NCBI GenBank assembly: GCA_017962605.1
Contig: JAGCUY010000117.1
Coordinates: forward strand, 1-53,512
From: Kiritimatiellia bacterium
GTDB lineage: Bacteria > Verrucomicrobiota > Kiritimatiellia > RFP12 > JAAYLN01
Length of the DNA stretch: 53,512 nucleotides
Reading direction: 5' to 3'
Program-made: the position numbers and the translations under genes
Shown here: in pieces, positions 14,741 to 25,700 of the stretch
Numbering within the stretch: the stretch's first letter is position 1
Layout: each line of letters opens with the position of its first letter
The notes under the pieces: model-generated
Databases searched by the model: none
The model's input: only the letters and a program-made list of their open reading frames with translations
Told to the model about the DNA's origin: nothing

Positions 14741-16072
14741 ATGTCAATGCTTCTCTTCAGCGGTCTTGCAATTGCGGCGGGCTATATCGCGTCAAAGGTG
14801 TTCGGCGACGATTCGTCGAAGACGCAGTCACCCACGACCTATACATACACGCCTTCTGGCCCGTCAGTGACGCAGCCTGCGGGCGCAGGGCGGAAAACGA
14901 CGTCGCCAAAGCGCAGCCGCTCCAGGGCGAAAACAACCTCCGCAACAACTTATGCGTCGCCCGCATCTGCCGCAGCCCCTGCGACCGGCGGTGGAGGCTG
15001 GATGGCGCAGTGCGACATGGGCGGCGGCAGCGGCGGCACGGCCGTGTTCGGAGACTCCGACGGGCCGGTCACTGTATATGACGCCGAGGGCATCCCGCTA
15101 CAGCTCGGAATCGAGCAGGAGTTCGCGAGCGGCGGCGAGGGGACGGTTTACTCCTGCCCGAACAAACCCAAGTTCGTAATCAAGATCTACAAGCGGCGCA
15201 TCCTGGAAAACACGGCCAAGCGCGATGCGCTTGAGCGGCGACTCCGCGACATGCTCGCCATTGAGCCGCTCAGGAACAATCCCGACGTCGCGTGGCCCCT
15301 GATGCCCGTCTTCGACGAGAACAAGCGCGTGGCCGGGTTCGTCATGCGTGCAGTGAAGGGCACGTCCATGCGGGCGCTCCAGGGGTCCGCGCAGATAAAG
15401 CGCCTCTTCCTGGGATGGAACAGGAAAGACCTTGCGCTTGTCGCGAAGGACTTTCTCGACAAGATGCAGCTGCTGGCCGGCAACGGCGTCCTGGTGAATG
15501 ACTTCAACCCAGCAAACTTCCTGGTCGGGAAGGACCACAGGGTCATGCTCATAGACTGCGACAGCTACCAGATCCCCTCCAGGGATGGCGGAGAGCCGCA
15601 CGTGGCGACCTCCTACTTCGCGTCGCACGTGGCGCCGGAGCTTCTCCGCAATCCCGAAGGGCTCAACAGGCCGCGCGGGCCGGAGCAGGCCCGGTTTGGC
15701 GCTGCGATAATCGCATTCCAGCTGCTCATGTGCGGGCTCCACCCCTACAGCCACAAAAACGGCGGAACACCAGAGGGAAACCTCAAGGCCGGAAAATGCC
15801 CGCTGGGCCTGAAGTCGGGATGCATGCTGCCATCGGGATGGTACAATCTGATCAGCTACCTGCCGTTCACCATGATGGAAACATTCATCAGGATGTTCCG
15901 CGACGGGCATGGAAACCCTGCTGCGCGGCCCACGCTGGCCGAGCTCAGGAAGCAAGTCGAGAAGTTCTTGTTCGTCATGGAGAAGGACCCGGTCCGTCGC
16001 GACCTTGCGCCAAAGTCGCCCAAGCCGAAATCCGACTCTTCCAACTGGTCGGAAAAAAACAATGCGGCCTAG
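14741..16072 (+). CDS. Membrane-anchored protein kinase-like protein (TerY-P type)
   Basis: 443 residues; AAAGGAACG precedes the ATG. The first ~20 residues are hydrophobic (LLFSGLAIAAGYIASKVFG), a signal anchor, followed by a Ser/Thr/Pro/Ala linker to ~100. The kinase-like fold starts with a Gly loop 'ASGGEGTVY' (~130) and Lys in 'FVIKIYK' (~147). The catalytic loop is 'VNDFNPANFLV' (~252), in which HRD is replaced by VND but D, P and N are kept, and DFG is replaced by 'DCDS' (~270). This form is typical of the kinase partnered with TerY-like VWA and PP2C proteins. The activity is probably real but atypical. It phosphorylates an unknown partner, likely one of the two VWA proteins or the FtsK system. 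Confidence 0.75.
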   Translation: MSMLLFSGLAIAAGYIASKVFGDDSSKTQSPTTYTYTPSGPSVTQPAGAGRKTTSPKRSRSRAKTTSATTYASPASAAAPATGGGGWMAQCDMGGGSGGTAVFGDSDGPVTVYDAEGIPLQLGIEQEFASGGEGTVYSCPNKPKFVIKIYKRRILENTAKRDALERRLRDMLAIEPLRNNPDVAWPLMPVFDENKRVAGFVMRAVKGTSMRALQGSAQIKRLFLGWNRKDLALVAKDFLDKMQLLAGNGVLVNDFNPANFLVGKDHRVMLIDCDSYQIPSRDGGEPHVATSYFASHVAPELLRNPEGLNRPRGPEQARFGAAIIAFQLLMCGLHPYSHKNGGTPEGNLKAGKCPLGLKSGCMLPSGWYNLISYLPFTMMETFIRMFRDGHGNPAARPTLAELRKQVEKFLFVMEKDPVRRDLAPKSPKPKSDSSNWSEKNNAA

Positions 16073-16147
16073 ATGGAAAAAACAAGGACTTCCCGCTTAT
16101 CAATAGTGAAGGCAATTCAGGACAACCAACAACCAAAGGAACAAACC

Positions 16148-16837
16148 ATGAAAAACTACAACGAAACAACCGCACTTGACGTCTCCAATCCCGCGCCGCG
16201 CTGCCCGGTCGTGCTACTGCTCGACGTATCGGGAAGCATGAGCGGCGCCCCAATCGACGAGCTCAACCAAGGCGTCCGCCAATTCCTGCAGGAGACTGCG
16301 GAGGACGAGGCCGCCGGCATGAGCGTCGAACTTGAGATCGTGACCTTCTCGGACAAGGCAATGCGCATCGTGCCGTTCTCGCCCATCGCGAACGTGAACC
16401 GCGAGCCGCGTCCCTTCTATGCGAACGGCATGACGGCCATGGGCGCCGCGCTCCGCATGGCGACTCAGGATCTGAGGCAGCGCCGCGAGCTCTACCGCAA
16501 GACAGGGGTCTCCAGCTATCGCCCCTGGGTCATCCTCATGACGGACGGTGGCCCGAACGACGACTGGGAGGCCGCGGCACGCGAAATGCGCGAGATGGGC
16601 GAACGCGGGCGCATCCAATACATCGGCGTCGAGATCGGACACAGCGCCGACCACCGGACGCTGTGCCGGATACTTCCCGCGCAACCGGGCCCGGTGCGCC
16701 TGCAGGGGCTGCGCTTCAAGCAGTTCTTCCGCTGGCTCACCGACTCGCTGCGCAGCGTATCGGCCAGCACGCCGGAGCAGGAGAACAGCGTCAGGTTCGG
16801 CGACATCCGCTCATGGGCCGATCTGGCGAACCTCTAA
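16148..16837 (+). CDS. TerY-like VWA domain protein
   Basis: 229 residues. ATG 16148 is chosen over 16073 because AAAGGAAC precedes it and the upstream residues read as spacer. It is a single VWA domain with full MIDAS: 'LLLDVSGSMSG' near 27-37, Thr in 'GMTAMGAAL' near 98, 'LMTDGGPNDDW' near 132. It lacks a membrane segment, so it is cytosolic. In TerY-P triads this protein is the adaptor between a kinase and a PP2C phosphatase, both of which flank it here (75 nt and 24 nt away). Confidence 0.8.
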   Translation: MKNYNETTALDVSNPAPRCPVVLLLDVSGSMSGAPIDELNQGVRQFLQETAEDEAAGMSVELEIVTFSDKAMRIVPFSPIANVNREPRPFYANGMTAMGAALRMATQDLRQRRELYRKTGVSSYRPWVILMTDGGPNDDWEAAAREMREMGERGRIQYIGVEIGHSADHRTLCRILPAQPGPVRLQGLRFKQFFRWLTDSLRSVSASTPEQENSVRFGDIRSWADLANL

Positions 16838-16861
16838 TCCAGGCAAGACGAAAGGACCGAC

Positions 16862-18130
16862 ATGAACACGGAAGAAGAAAAGACCCCTTCAGCGCGCGGC
16901 TTCGCCGCATCAGTGCCCGGCGCGGGCCACATCCGCTACGGGACGCCCTGCCAGGACGCCTCCGGCGTGGCCCTCGCGCCAAGGCCGGCGGCCATCGTCT
17001 GCGACGGGCGCGGGAGCGCGAAGCTGTCGCACTTCGGCGCGCAGGGCGCTATCCGGGCTTTCTTCAGCCAGCTCAACGTGCTGGAGCCTTTCGTCGCCGG
17101 AGTCCTGGACCGCGCAGCGCCGCCTGAGAAGTGGGACGGCATCTGCCGGCTCTTCTACAGGACTCTGCTCCAGGTCAAGCTGGACTTGGCCGCTGAAAGG
17201 GGCGGGGAGGAGAAGGACTTCGACTTCACCGTAGCCTTTGCCGTTGCGGGCAAGGCGTCGATTGGATGCTTCCAGGTTGGCGACGGCGCTATCGTCGTCC
17301 GCCAGAACGGCGCCTGCGAAACGGCCTTCGCCCCGGACAAGGGCGAGTTCGCGAACCAGACGCAGTTCCTGCGGCCAGGCTGCGAGGAGTCCGGCAAGTT
17401 CCACGCGCGGCTCTTCCCGGCGCAGGGGAACGGGGGCGTCGCCATCACGTCGGACGGGCCGGAGCACCTGATGTTCCGCCAGGCCGACATGGCGCCGGGG
17501 CCGATTTTCGGGCAGATGTTCGACGACCTCGCGTCCGGCGAACTTTGCGAGCAGGACATTCGCGACTACCTGACGCGGCGGGTGTGGTCGGACGACCCGC
17601 GTGGCAACGACGACAGGTCGATCGCCATCCTGCTGCCGGGCGCGAGCACTTCGAGGAAACAGCCGATGCCGCAGCCAGCGGTGCCGGAACATCACACCCC
17701 GATGAGGCCCCGCATGGAGCTCCCGCGGGAGGAACAGCCTCGCGAAAAAAGGCGCGATGCCGATGCCCCAAAGGTGAGGGACGACACCTGCGCCGCGCCA
17801 AATGAGGCTGAGGAGGCCGATGACGAGATGGAGGACAATTTCGATCCGTCAAAAGTGACCGACGTAATTTGGCCGCCGTCCCCTGGGAGACCTATTCCGC
17901 GCGGCCATCTCTTGCGCCATCTTGCGTTTGCGGTGCTTCTCGTGGCGCTGGGCTTCCTTGCGTCCATGGTCTATTTCGCATCGTGCGCCGACGGTGACGG
18001 CGAGACGCGCCCGAAGGCCGAAAGACCAGAGGTCGTCCAGCCTCCGGTCGAGACCAATGCCGTTGAACAAGCTGCATTGGAAATATCTGAAACGGGGCAG
18101 CCCGATCCTGCCGGGGACGCCGGGTTGTAA
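16862..18130 (+). CDS. PP2C-family protein phosphatase with C-terminal membrane anchor
   Basis: 422 residues. Residues ~10-260 are PP2C-like: 'YGTPCQDASG' (~27), 'AIVCDGRGSAKLSHFGAQGAI', written as AIVCDGRGS and HFGAQGAI (~43-62), 'CFQVGDGAIVV' (~139), 'ITSDGPEHL' (~197) and 'DDRSIAILL' (~252), which keep the metal-binding Asp residues. A charged linker (~265-345) leads to one membrane helix (~350-373) and a short periplasmic tail. It would reverse the neighbouring kinase. Both enzymes are tethered to the membrane but from opposite ends, so signalling is likely at the inner membrane. It ends the TerY-P-like operon. Confidence 0.8.
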   Translation: MNTEEEKTPSARGFAASVPGAGHIRYGTPCQDASGVALAPRPAAIVCDGRGSAKLSHFGAQGAIRAFFSQLNVLEPFVAGVLDRAAPPEKWDGICRLFYRTLLQVKLDLAAERGGEEKDFDFTVAFAVAGKASIGCFQVGDGAIVVRQNGACETAFAPDKGEFANQTQFLRPGCEESGKFHARLFPAQGNGGVAITSDGPEHLMFRQADMAPGPIFGQMFDDLASGELCEQDIRDYLTRRVWSDDPRGNDDRSIAILLPGASTSRKQPMPQPAVPEHHTPMRPRMELPREEQPREKRRDADAPKVRDDTCAAPNEAEEADDEMEDNFDPSKVTDVIWPPSPGRPIPRGHLLRHLAFAVLLVALGFLASMVYFASCADGDGETRPKAERPEVVQPPVETNAVEQAALEISETGQPDPAGDAGL

Positions 18131-18153
18131 TCAGTTAGACGCAACACCAGAAA

Positions 18154-18241
18154 TGGCACGAAATCGCGAATCTTGATTTTCGTGCCAAAAATTTTGCCAT
18201 ATAAAAATGGCACGAAATTTCTTTTTTTGATTTTCGTGCCA
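18154..18241. repeat. Tandem pair of 34-bp palindromic elements
   Basis: Two copies of an inverted repeat, 18154-18187 and 18208-18241. Each has arms TGGCACGAAA and TTTCGTGCCA around a 14-nt loop ending in TTGAT or similar, spaced 54 bp apart. They lie between the PP2C stop and the ATPase start (18306), 65 bp before the ATG. They could be operators of the ATPase gene, a bidirectional terminator pair, or copies of a dispersed palindromic repeat. A GATAAT -10-like box follows near 18279. Confidence 0.7.
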
Positions 18242-18305
18242 AAACTCCGGCTTGCATTTTTCCCGATGAAATGCGATAATCAAAGGCAAGAAAAGGGAGC
18301 GCGCA

Positions 18306-19760
18306 ATGTTCATCGGACGCGAAGAGGAACTTGAATCATTCAACGGGCTGTGGGCGAAGCGACAGGCATCGCTAGTCGCCGTTCGCGGGCGGCGCCGCAT
18401 TGGCAAGAGCACCTTCGTCGAGGAATTCGCGCGACGCAGCGGAGCGACATTTGTGAACATCGACGGGCTGCCGCCGCGCTCCGGCATGACGAACGCAGAC
18501 CAGCTTGAAAACTTTGCAGTGAAGCTTGCCGCTCAGACCAGCGCGGTGCGCCTCTCGCCTCCTGGGTGGTTTGAGGCTTTTCGAATGCTGGACGGCGCAA
18601 TCGACGATCGACGGCGCACGGTTGTCTTGCTCGATGAAATCTCTTGGATGGGCAAGTTCACACCGGACTTTCCAGGATATCTCAAGAGCGCGTGGGACAC
18701 GGCACTGAAGAAACATCCCAAGCTTGTCCTTGTCGTCTGTGGCAGTGTGTCGGCGTGGATTCAAAAGAACATCCTCAACAACACCGGATTTGCAGGGCGC
18801 TTCTCGCGCGACCTTGTGCTTGGCGAACTGCCGCTGCGGCTGTGCGCGAAATTCTGGGGAGCGAAGGCAGCGCGCCTTGCCTCCCGTGATCTGGTGGATG
18901 TGCTGTCCGTGACAGGCGGCGTTCCGCGCTATTTAGAAGAGGTTGATCCATCGCTTTCCGCTGCTGAGAATGTCAGGGCGCTCTTCTTCCGCTCCGACGG
19001 AACGCTCTTCCGCGACTTCAGTCTGATTTTCAATGATGTCTTTGGCGAAAACGCGGGTGTCAAGCGTGAGATACTACGTGCACTCGCAGCCGGACCGCGC
19101 ACTTGTTCAGAGCTGGCGGAGGATCTTGGCGTAGGGCGAGGAGGATCGATCTCGGAAAACCTGTCCGTTCTCGAGCAATCGGGATTTGTAGCAAGGGATG
19201 CGGGACTCAACCCGAAGACCGGACGCCCCTCGCGGCAGGATCGTTTCCGCGTCCGCGACAATTATACGCGCTTCTATCTCCGCTATGTTGAACCGCACGA
19301 GGAGGCGATCCGCAAGGGGCAGTTCAATTTTATGTCGCTGGAGAGCCTTCCCGGATGGGATTCCGTCCTCGGCCTACAGTTTGAAAACCTCGTTTTGAAT
19401 GACGCCATGGCCCTCGTTCCATTCCTGCGCCTCGGCGGTGTCCCGATTCTCTCGGCAGCGCCTTTCCGGCTTCCTGGGACGAAGAAGGAACCTGGATGCC
19501 AGATTGACTTGCTCCTTCAGACACGGCGGTCTGCTGTCGTGGTCGAAGTCAAGCGCCGCCGTGAGATTGGCGAGGAGATTGAAGCGGAAGTCGCGCGCAA
19601 AGTTGCGAGACTTCCGGTTGCACCGGGTGTCTCCGTCCACACCGCACTCGTTTACGACGGCCACCTTTCTCCCGTCGTCCATGCCAACGGCTACTTCGAC
19701 GCCATCGTATCCTCGCGTGACCTCCTCGGGCTTGACGGATATACCTTGGAGGATTGCTGA
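18306..19760 (+). CDS. Archaeal-type ATPase with wHTH and DUF234-like nuclease end
   Basis: 484 residues; GGGAG precedes the ATG. Residues ~1-240 are an ATPase_2-type STAND NTPase: 'FIGREEELESF', P-loop-like 'RGRRRIGKSTFVEEF' (~25-39), Walker B 'TVVLLDEISWMG' (~103), sensor 'LVLVVCGSVSAWI' (~143). Residues ~255-320 are a winged helix ('TCSELAEDLG', 'LSVLEQSGFVARD'). The C-terminus (~340-484) is DUF234-like with a PD-(D/E)XK-type core, 'CQIDLLLQT' then 'VVVEVKRRR'. Such proteins are common in accessory regions; the substrate is unknown. It ends 2 nt before the giant AlbA_2-NACHT gene, so the two may act together. Confidence 0.8.
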   Translation: MFIGREEELESFNGLWAKRQASLVAVRGRRRIGKSTFVEEFARRSGATFVNIDGLPPRSGMTNADQLENFAVKLAAQTSAVRLSPPGWFEAFRMLDGAIDDRRRTVVLLDEISWMGKFTPDFPGYLKSAWDTALKKHPKLVLVVCGSVSAWIQKNILNNTGFAGRFSRDLVLGELPLRLCAKFWGAKAARLASRDLVDVLSVTGGVPRYLEEVDPSLSAAENVRALFFRSDGTLFRDFSLIFNDVFGENAGVKREILRALAAGPRTCSELAEDLGVGRGGSISENLSVLEQSGFVARDAGLNPKTGRPSRQDRFRVRDNYTRFYLRYVEPHEEAIRKGQFNFMSLESLPGWDSVLGLQFENLVLNDAMALVPFLRLGGVPILSAAPFRLPGTKKEPGCQIDLLLQTRRSAVVVEVKRRREIGEEIEAEVARKVARLPVAPGVSVHTALVYDGHLSPVVHANGYFDAIVSSRDLLGLDGYTLEDC

Positions 19761-19762
19761 CC

Positions 19763-22700
19763 ATGCCCTTAACAAGCAATACTCCTCCGAAATCCGGCTA
19801 TGATCTGGCCGCAAAGATTCTCGAAACGCATCCCCAAGACGCGATTGAGACGATGCTGAAATACAGCAACGGCGCGGAGTCCGACTGGCTTGAGTTCAAG
19901 GCCGGCATGAAGCTTTTGCCTGAAGATGAAAAGAAGGGCGATAAGCCGGACGATCTCTATTGGGACTATGTCCTGTCCATCGTCGCGATGGCCAACACGC
20001 GCGGTGGCGCCTTTGTTATCGGGGTTAATGACAAGACCCACAAGGCAGTTCCCCTCTCCTCCTGCGATCCGAGGCATGTCCTTGAAGAAGAAGGGACGGA
20101 AGGATATCTTCGCAAGGAAGTCCTCAATCGAATTGATCCGCGGGAGCGAAAATGGACGACGAAGGACGGAACCATTTGGAGCCTTGACGCGTCCATCGCC
20201 CCGCAACTCGAAGGTCGTTTCATCCCGTTCGATGGAACGGACGTGATTGTCCTTCTTGTCAAGCCTATAGAATCTGGACATGAACTTTTCGTGTCCCAGC
20301 GAATAAAAAGCGGCGATGTTTTTGAAAGTTTGCCATATCGCCGGTTGGGCGAGGCCGGAGAGGTCAAGAGGCATACCAAGAGGGCGGATATTGAGAACTA
20401 TCCTAGAACGCGAGAAGTTTTGACTTCCCGCTTCGGGTCGATTTGTGCTGAGCTTGACGCAGAGTCCAGCGCTGGACGAGAGGACGCCGAGTTGGACGAT
20501 GCCATTCGCGTCTATTATGCCGATTTAGAGAAGAAGACCCGGCAGCGTTTGCAGGCGTTCGTTCCGCTGGATGCAGCAGGCGATGAAGGATCTGACGAAG
20601 AGGAAGAGCCGGAATTCGAGGATCCGACCGCGATTTCGGTATTCGATGAGGACGACGAGCCGATTAAGGGGGCCGAGGGAACGAAATCGTCCGAGGACGC
20701 GGATTCTTCCACGCAAGACGACGATGACTCGGACGAGTCCGATCAAGACGATGAGTCTGACGAGGATGACGAGCCGAAAGAACCGAAGACCATTCGAATG
20801 GGGCTCTCGGAATTGCTGTGCCAGTATGACCGGGTCGTTCTTTCCGGTGAACCCGGTGCTGGAAAGACGACATGTCTGGCCCACTTCGCGGTAGAACGGG
20901 GGAAGAAGCAGGGCAATAAACCCCACTTGTTTGCGTTTATCCAACTTGGCCGGTGGGCGGCCGGCGGTAGCGTCCTCGGCCTTGTCGGAAAGGCTTGCGG
21001 ACTGACGCTGGCTCAGATCGAGACGCTTCTTGAAGACAATCGCCTGCATCTGGTTCTTGACGCATTGAACGAGTGTCCTGACCATCTCCGACCGGCGGCG
21101 TTGGAGAACATCCGCGTTCTCATCAGGGAGCATCCAGACCTGCCCGTAGTCCTTTCTTCGCGAAAGGCAGAAGGGCTGCACCTTTCCGGCTTTCCGGTTT
21201 TTGAAGTTCAGGCGATGGACCGCGACCGGCAGCGGCAATTCCTCGAACGACATCTTCACAATGCGGACAAGGCGTTGGCCATTCTTGAGGCACTGGAAAA
21301 ACAACCGGGCGGCGCCTCCATTGCCCAGAATCCCATGCTTCTTCGCATGGTCGTTGATGTCGTGCGGGATTCGGAATCCCTTCCTGTCGGCCGTGCCACG
21401 CTCTACCGGGCATGGTTGGAAAAGTGGTATGCCCGCGAGGAGAAGAAGGCAAGGCAGGCAAAGGATGCCCTGCCGTGGACGGCAGAAGAGGCGATGCGCC
21501 TACTTGCCCGCTTGGCGTTCGCGGGACGCGCCCAGGGCTACCGCGACATTCCCATTGACCTCGCCAGGCAATCTCTTGATGGCGTAGATGAGGCCTTCCT
21601 TGACCGTCTCTGCCAAGGCCCCCTGCTGGACATCGAAGAAGACTTCGTTCACTTCCGCCATGAGACATTCCAGGAGTACCTCTGCGCGGAATGGTTGCTC
21701 GCTGAACCGACGGCATTGGACACCCTTCCTGAGAAAGACTACGATACGTGGGGAATGCCTATCGCCTACGCGGCAGAATTGCGGTTGCCAGCAAAACTAC
21801 CAGATGAATTATCGGAAGTGGTCTGGGAGATGAATCCGTGGATAGCGGCATTAGCAACGGCATCGCTGTCTCCAAAAATTGATGCCTTGGAGACCTCCCC
21901 AGAACTGTTATTGTCAAAAGCCATCTATTCTGGAGAGTATCTTCTTTCCGACTCATTGAGAGAGGCATTTCGGGCCGTATTTGAAAAAGGGCAGCTTTTT
22001 AAACTTCGAAAAGCATCATTTACATACTTTATTCACCTAACCAACGAACTTCAGGGAAAGTGGTTGAACTTTGAATGCGCGTGTGTCATAAACATGCCTC
22101 TAATCGTAATCGGAAACTACAGTCTTTTTTCGCGAGGAATAATCCATAGTTTCATCACGAAGTGTCGTTCAAAAGTCGACAATTTGCTGATTCTTTCACA
22201 TGAGTCGATGATAGAGAAAGGTGGACGGTATTTTCCTGATTTGGTGGGGTATTTCGCTTTAAGATGGTGTCTGTGGAATTCCAAAACAATCAAACCATTT
22301 GTACTCTTGCAAAATCTTATTAAATTGTGTAAAGACAAACCATATTTATGTCCTCTTCCAATTGATGGAATGCAGATATTCCTTCAAAAATCCGTGGCGC
22401 AAGGGCAATGGAACCGACAAATACAGCATTTCGAGTATATATTTGGTGAGGATTTCATTGAAAAGACTCTTCGTTCCATCCATTTCAATCCTCGGTTATG
22501 GACACAGCCGGGTATTATTGCTTTTTTGCGTTTTGCGAAAAAAAAAGAGTTTGCAATTTATGAAGCCTCAAAAAGCCTGTTAACATATGCATTAAACTCG
22601 CTTGAATGTTTTTGCGTTTCACCATCGAAAGACGCCGTTGATAATATCTATCAATTGTGTACGTTGTTAGATAACTCTGATGTTTCCAACCTGCTACCCA

Positions 22701-25700
22701 CCCTTTCCCCATTTGGAATAGCCGTCCTTAAACGAGTCGGATTCAACCCTGATGGTCTTTGTGAACCTTTCTTCGCACAATTGCCTATTGCCAGTAAAGA
22801 GCCTTTGCGCAAAGAGGATTTGGAAGATGTTGAGAAACGCCGAAAAATACTAACATTTCTTCTTACTCAAAAGTTTATAATGGAGGTCGTCAATATCGAC
22901 AAACACCACTACACCACCAAGGCGCGGAGTAACGGTAAACATGTTACATTTGATATAGTTCATCGAGTTTTCTTCCGCAACGAATCTTTTTCAGAGGGAG
23001 TCATATGGAAAAATCCGAAAAAAAGGAACTTTGTCCTTGGTTCTTTATGGATGGTCCATGTTTCAATTGCGAAGACGAACAATGACTACAGGTATCGAGT
23101 TGACTTCGCCACACCGGTTTCAGGAAAGGAGCGGTTTGAAATTTACGATTCCAAATGCAACGCCAAGAATCCTGGTGCCGACACTCCGCCAGAGATTTCA
23201 AGTCCCAGTTCAACCGCTTTTCCTACAGAGGAGACGACGCACAGCACCAATGCTGGATTGAGAGCATTCTCACGTTTGATTTCATCAGCAAAAGATAAGC
23301 TCCTTTCAACGATTCCGTCTTTCGAACAAAATGACAAGTTCCCGAAAGATGATATGGCCACCCAACTAGATGACAGTGCTAGGATAAATGCGGAAAACAA
23401 AAAAGATGAGACAGAAAATACTGGGGATGATGCCATGAGGACAGATAATTCCGAAGAAAACAGTCAAAACGCCCGTTTTGATGAACGACTTTTGAGCGAG
23501 AATTCTTATCGCAACAAGGTTGAACGGCAAGTCACGGGTCGAGTATTTGGATTTGTCGTTGTCAACATCTTGAACCATGGCGCTATGTTGACTAGCTCGG
23601 AGTTCGCGGAACCTGTTTTCTGCCATAAATCCGTTTGCCCCGAAATAATGAAGTCCTCTGGTGCGCAAGTTGATGCCGAAGTAACGCTTCGGTATCAAGC
23701 AAAGACAAACATGTGGGGGTTTGCCATCAAGAAAGTCCTTTCCATTTCGGGTGTTCCGTATTCTGGCCCAACATCTGACATTAAAAACAGCACCGTTAAC
23801 AGGGAATACCAGAATGAAGTGACTCAAAATTCTCAAAACAGTGAAACAAAAGATGGAGGCATTTCTGCCTCAACACCACCTGTGAAGTCGCCTAAGGCTT
23901 CTCGCATTTATCTGAAAACAGATCTTGTTGATGAATCCTCCCGCCTACAGATTGAGCGAAAACTGAAGGGCGTTAGATGGGAAATGAAAGTTCATTTTCT
24001 TTCCGAAAACCGCAGTTATGTGCTCTTTAGTCATCCTTCATTTCCCGACAACGTATATTGCCCCATCAGCTCGACATTGTATAGGGACGTCTTTCAAGTT
24101 GGGCAAGTGTGGAAAGGCAAAGTTCGCATTGGCCAAAACAAAAAGGGCTCTTTTTATTTTGTGGCGCGAGGCGTCAAGCCTGTCTCCTGTGTTCCCGGAA
24201 ACGAACTGCAATCACAAAACCCGGCAAGAAGGGCGAATCCTTCACCAGCCGCAAGGTTGCCGCTTAAGTCGAAAGTTGTGCTGCCAACTCCTTCAAAGGC
24301 CAGTTTTGCAGTAATCCCTTCAACTATCCACATTTACATCGACGAGGCTTGGCCGGGAACTATAGATGAGGCGAAGAAGGACATCGGGGTTATTGCAGGT
24401 ATCGTGTGGATGGGCGATGAGCCGGATTACGACGTCCTTCCCAAGATTGCTACCCATCTGCACAGTTCTGGAAGGTCTGAATTGCAGACACTGCTCCTGT
24501 GCAAACAGGCGTTCCCATTCGCCTTCCCGATTCGGTTCACCGCCACATTCAATCCAAATGTGGGAAAGTATCTGAATCTCTTTCGGGATGCCATTGTTGT
24601 CCTGCTCGGTTGGGTTCTTCCTCGGCCGAATCGTTTGACGAAAGTCTTCATTCATGCCGAGCATTTCGACACCCTTTGGGATGGAACGAATGAAACGGAC
24701 CATTTCCGAGCCTTATTGGCCGGTGTGTCCATGATGCAGAATTCGAATCGTCTCACCCAGTGGTCAATCGAAAAGGTTGAGTGGCAGGACAAACCATTCG
24801 AATACATTCCATACGGCGATCTTGTCGGTTACCTGTTCGTTGGAACATCCAAGGGCAATAAGATGGCAAAAGAGTTCCAAGTCGAGCGATGGCCGGGCTG
24901 CGTTCCGTTCTCGGAGAATCTCCTTCCCGTCCTTCGGGATCTGGATGCCGCAGATGCCACGAGCGCCGCAGGCTCGCTCTTCTTCTTGTCCCAACTCTGC
25001 GGCGGCTCACAGCTGTTCCGACATTCGCTTCAATCCATCCTCGATTCGGCGAAGCGGCAACCGGAATTGCGGAATGCTATCCTCCGGCGGCTTTGCGAGG
25101 AATACGAAAAGAAGGACCGAGATCTCCGGCGGATCGAGCGAATCGCGGATGCGTTCTTCGAGACGTTCCCCGATGAGATGTTTGCCAACCAGCCAAGGTT
25201 GCGATTCCTGCGGTTGCTTGCCGCGTTGCAGCAGGCAAATCATGATGGCAATCCCGCCGCTGGTGATGCCGCGTTTCGCTTGTATGACGGGTTGCGCGCG
25301 GACATGTTGAAACGGGATTTAGAGTTGTGCGCATACGGGGACTTGAATGTTGCCGTGCATTTCAATGACCGCTTTGAGTTCGGGAAAGCGGAAGCACTGC
25401 TGCGACAATGCCGTGAAGCGCCGTCCTTCCAGTCATTCCGCAATCGAGGTCGGCTTTTGAGTAGCCTCGGGCAATCCGCCGCCTTGCAGGGTCGATACGC
25501 AGAAGCGGATGACCTTTTCCGCGAAGCGCTTGATGCATTTTCTGAACTGGGGGCCGAATCAGCGGAAGAGGTGGACCAGACGCGTGTCTACAGGGCATTT
25601 GCGGCGCTGGATGCCAAACACCCGGAGCGGCTGGCTCTCGTGGAGGCGGCTCTTGGAGCGCCTCTCTCAGAGGCGGCTGGCCGATGGGAGGCGGTAGTGG

